DNA of 64,000 nt from Halicephalobus mephisto (taxonomy: Eukaryota > Nematoda > Chromadorea > Rhabditida > Panagrolaimidae). The stretch is from the NCBI GenBank assembly GCA_009193035.1, contig SWDT01000016.1:767605-831604 (forward strand), read 5' to 3'. Shown here in pieces: positions 60,682 through 64,000 of the stretch (position 1 is its first letter; every line of letters begins with the position of its first letter). The position numbers and the translations under genes were made by a program. The notes under the pieces were generated by a model that was given only the letters and a program-made list of their open reading frames with translations, had not been told where the DNA came from and searched no databases.

Positions 60682-62300
60682 TCACTTGATTGCAAAATAT
60701 TGTTTTGGTTTTAAAAATACTCTTTCTTCCATAAATTTTCTATTTAATTCATCTTTAAACTTCCCAATAACTTTCTTGTTGCTCTCATCATAAAGTGAAT
60801 GGTCTTTTGGATAATCACTAAAGTCGAACCATTCTTTCATTAATTTCATATCTTCATAAATATCCTCAGTTTCAATTTCATAAATCAAGCTGTCAGTATC
60901 TTGATAGCATAATCTTATTTTGTTTCCATATTTCTTTAACATAACATCATAATGAAACCCATACATTAAATACTTGCTCAAATCCAAAATACTGAATCCC
61001 ACATAAATTAGTTTATTAAATTCTAAACTTGTTTTCTCCATTCAATACTTAACAAGTTTTCATTAATTATTATACTTTTCTTAAAGTTTAGTTTTCTTAT
61101 CAAGTTTAGAGCTTTATTTTCATCAGTTACTAATCGAATATATACTCTATTTTGGATATTTTCCATCGTTTTTCCAAACACTACATTATTTATCAATTTA
61201 AAGAAGTCTTTCTCAAAGTCATTTTTAGCCTTCTTGCGCAGGTTTGTATTCAACATTATGTACTTTTCCATCCAATTACTCTCTTTAAAATTAAAAGTCA
61301 GGATTCTATGTATTTTCTTTAATTTAAATTGTTCTTCATTTTGGTAGAATTGTTTAGTTATTTTGAATTGATCATCTATCAAATTTTTGTTCAGAGAATC
61401 TAAACTTGAGCCATAAATGAGAATGTATCCAAAAATCTAATTTCATATGTCAATTTCGAATTTTCATTTCTTGTTTTTCTATAACTAAAACTTATATACT
61501 TTTCCGAATTGTTTGGAATTACATTCATATTTGAACGCTTGATTATTTCTTCATTTATTGAACTTAAAATCAAGTGAGAATCATAACCTTTCAAATTGTG
61601 GAAAAGCACTGGAATGAATCTTGCCTTTTTATTTCTTAATTGCAGTTATTACACAAAGGTCCTCTAAATTCTCCACTAAAATGATCATGATCTCTTACTT
61701 TTGGATTTCGAATTGAGTATTCTTCTTTACATCCTGGACATTTATGCTTTTACTAAATAATCTCCATTGTTCTTTTGTTAATTTTTTCATATTTTTATCT
61801 TCTAGATTAATTAAATAGTCACACATTTTGATTATATAATCGTTGAATTTCACATCGGCATTATAGCCTCTATAAACTTCAATATCAACAATTTGACCAT
61901 TGAAATCAACTATAACTGCACAAACGCCGAACAATATGTTTTCCACTAAATTCAGTCCAAGATTCATCAGGATTATTACTTGTTGAGTCATACATCATAT
62001 TTACCATTCGGAATATCTGTAAACTTTTCTTCTTTAATTGGATTATTATTTTGATCAACTCCATTAACTATGTAATAAAATTTGTTATTTGTAAAATTTA
62101 TATTTTCTTGTTAATTTCCAGTGTTCCATTCAATTTTACTAACCCAATTTCATAGTTCTTGTCTAAAAACTCATGTAGGAACGAATATTCAAAGATTGAT
62201 TCGTTGGATGTCAAATTCAAATTGAAGCCATTTATGAGGATGAAAATTTCAATTCTTTATTCGAATCAGTCATTACAAAGAGTGTGTTTTGATTTTGTAC
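60682..62300 (-). mobile_element. Polinton/Maverick-like remnant with broken protein-primed DNA polymerase B
   Basis: Reading right to left on the minus strand, several short frames together match a type B, protein-primed DNA polymerase. There is a zinc-binding RDHDHFSGEFRG...CNNCN block near 61640-61700, FHNLKGYDSHLI (exonuclease region) near 61560-61610, a KNDFEKDFFKLINNVVFGKT block near 61200 (polymerase region), and the catalytic YQDTDS motif near 60890. The frame is interrupted by stops and shifts at several places, and the ends are missing. A further degenerate frame at about 62000-62300 may be another element gene. This is an inactive fossil of a self-synthesising DNA transposon or a related adintovirus-like element. 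No terminal repeats are seen. Confidence 0.8.
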
Positions 62301-62350
62301 AGTGACTTCCAAATTTAATTACAATAATTCAACGAAGAGATCATAAATAT

Positions 62351-63972
62351 TTATTTGATTGATCTTTTCACGAACAATAGTGATGTACTCTTTGAGATTT
62401 TCTGTTCCTTGTTGAAAAGTAAATCCGCTCGATTGAAGACTTCCTTTCCTTCGTCCAGCTTTGCGAGGGCTACATCCAGTTTTGAACTGATTTCCCATTG
62501 AGCGATGCACTCCTTTGCAATTTTGAGCTGTTCCTCGAACGTCATTTCCAAAAACAGAATTCATTATCTTCTCAATTAATACAAAAAAATACGTACCTTA
62601 ACTAAATCCAAAACCGTCCTAAATTCATCTTCAGCTGAGCAATCAAACTCATCGCAGTTTTTGGTCGATTTATTCCCTCGAAACCGATCGAACTATCGAT
62701 AAAACCTGTTCGAAAATCCACGATATAGAAGGAAGCAGTGTGCTCGTTGAAGCCATATATTTTCAGCATTCAGATCGTCAAGTCCGAGATTTTTGCGTCA
62801 AAAGCGATAATTGAACGATACCTTTCGCAAATGCTTCTTGCGTTCTGACCAGTTTGGGTTCGAAATCAACCCTAAATACGGATCGATTGGAAATGTAAAC
62901 TAATCTTAAATAGGTAGACATTTACCAATCCTTTTCCAGCATTGCAATAGTTTTGAATCCGGATATTTCTTCACCACAAATATATACGATTCTATCAGAT
63001 GCAACAACATTTGGATGAATTCAACAACGGCTCCAACGCTGAGGATTTCCAAAAATTTGTAGATAAACAATTCGATCATACTAAGAAGACCATGTTGAGT
63101 AACTAAAAATTTTATTCATAAATTAATAAGTGAAAATATTGAATCGTATCAAAGAACTTACTCGAAATACTCGATGCGTTGTGATTCGTTTTGACGTAAA
63201 ACACGCGCTGAATTTCATCGAAACTAACAATACATATCGCTCCAGAACGAGTACCTAAACATTTTTTAAAATCAAAACCAACAATTAATAAATTTATGCG
63301 TACCTGAGGGTTTGTTCTTGAACTCAACGTCGATCAATTTATCGCTGAATTTGCGAATAAAGAACGATTTAGCAGCCTCTTTGATGGAAGTCGGAACATT
63401 GTCCAGGAATGTGGCATACTCTCTGCAGAATAAATCCATTCAAGTGCATAACTTGAATAAGCATCAAAAAGTCCGGTTTGTTCCAATGTTTTGGATTTCT
63501 CATTAGCTGTGATTGCATGTTTCTTTCTTGGTCCTATTATCCTTTGCTTCACGAAAGTCTTGCACCATTAACACGTAGACAGGCCATTGTAGGAAAAGGA
63601 ATGCTCTCTAAAATCAAAAATATTAGTAATACTGAAGTATCGATGCATATTTATAACATTCTAGCCACAAATGTAAACCTAACAGAGCGCGTGTCAAAAA
63701 TTATGCCCGAATAGTCAAAAACTAGTGATATGAATTTGATTTTTGTTATAAATTCTGATACATTCTAGCCATAAAAATTAGTTAAATCCAAAAACCTTGC
63801 CTAGATAGTGCGAAACAAGATTTAACTTACTACAATAATGGTATCTTTGTCCTTAATTCCGGCCGCCACCAAAGTGCCAAAACGAAGTTTGTCATCCTTG
63901 TAAAATAATTCTTGATCGACACGCTTGATATGAAAAGCATTCTCCACTGCTTCCTCCATCTTCCACTGTTGC
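62351..63972 (-). CDS. Unrecognised multi-exon gene, 5' end outside window; ubiquitin-like segment in first visible exon
   Basis: Eight exons can be chained with matching phases: 63831-63972, 63573-63607, 63304-63422, 63162-63254, 62926-63102, 62822-62871, 62597-62692 and 62351-62533. They give about 298 codons to a TAA at 62351. The first visible exon begins in phase with an upstream exon beyond the window and encodes a segment (DQELFYKDDKLRFGTL, then IKDKDTIIV) that looks like the second half of a ubiquitin-like fold. Later exons encode SGAICIVSFDEIQRVFYVKT, a hydrophobic-helical stretch (IELFIYKFLEILSVG) and a charged C-terminus. No known family is recognised. The 35-bp exon and the intron choices around 62700-62820 are the weakest parts of the model. 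Confidence 0.5.
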
Positions 63973-64000
63973 CTAAATTAATGCGTTTCCAAGATTAAAA

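Noticed and set aside
62351..63610. Apparent frameshifts that first suggested a pseudogene
   Set aside because: All breaks can be explained by GT..AG introns with matching phases, giving a continuous model of eight exons.
1..64000. CRISPR arrays, bacterial operons, rRNA genes
   Set aside because: No regularly spaced repeats, Shine-Dalgarno-led genes or rRNA blocks. The window is clearly eukaryotic nuclear DNA.

Overview
The window is eukaryotic, AT-rich nuclear DNA, most likely from a nematode or a close ecdysozoan relative. The signs are short introns (many of 39-50 bp), TTTTCAG-type acceptors, a Patched-related (PTR) gene, a worm-type casein-kinase-1/TTBK-like kinase, and many genes with a splice acceptor 0-18 nt upstream of the ATG, as expected under spliced-leader trans-splicing. 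Gene models below were assembled by hand by joining frames across GT..AG introns and checking phase. I could not run alignments, so family names rest on recognised motifs.

Layout. 1-13 kb holds one large, low-complexity cytoskeleton-type gene (4.17-7.59 kb) with four 83-residue tandem repeats and a C-terminal CaaX box, flanked by two long gene-free stretches. 13.0-19.9 kb (+) carries PTR, a CK1/TTBK-like kinase with a foldback element in its intron, and a CDV3-like gene. 21-22.2 kb holds an unrecognised 278-residue protein. 22.6-36.4 kb is the most unusual block. A receptor-type kinase gene (- strand) lies head-to-head with a single-pass membrane-protein gene (+ strand), and the whole pair occurs twice (23.2-27.6 and 32.3-36.4 kb). 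The first pair is flanked by direct copies of a 215-bp element containing a perfect UUCG-capped hairpin. An unrecognised Cys-rich gene lies between the pairs.

36.8-45 kb is conserved housekeeping sequence: adenylate kinase 2 and cullin-1 (164 bp apart, candidate operon), then a WDTC1-like WD40-TPR-WD40 protein on the other strand. 45.5-56.2 kb holds three Src-family loci in different states: a complete kinase, a decayed pseudogene, and an open-frame gene with the catalytic residues replaced (pseudokinase). Between them are RPB10 and a SKI3/TTC37-like TPR protein, another candidate operon. 57.7-64 kb contains two small unrecognised genes, the broken remains of a Polinton/Maverick-like element (protein-primed DNA polymerase B), and the 3' part of an unrecognised multi-exon gene that runs off the window end.

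Functional links: CUL1 and the WDTC1-like protein belong to cullin-RING ubiquitin ligation, though WDTC1 works with CUL4 rather than CUL1. RPB10 and SKI3 belong to RNA synthesis and RNA decay. The receptor/partner pairs and the Src trio show local duplication of signalling genes, with gene conversion in one case and decay in the other.
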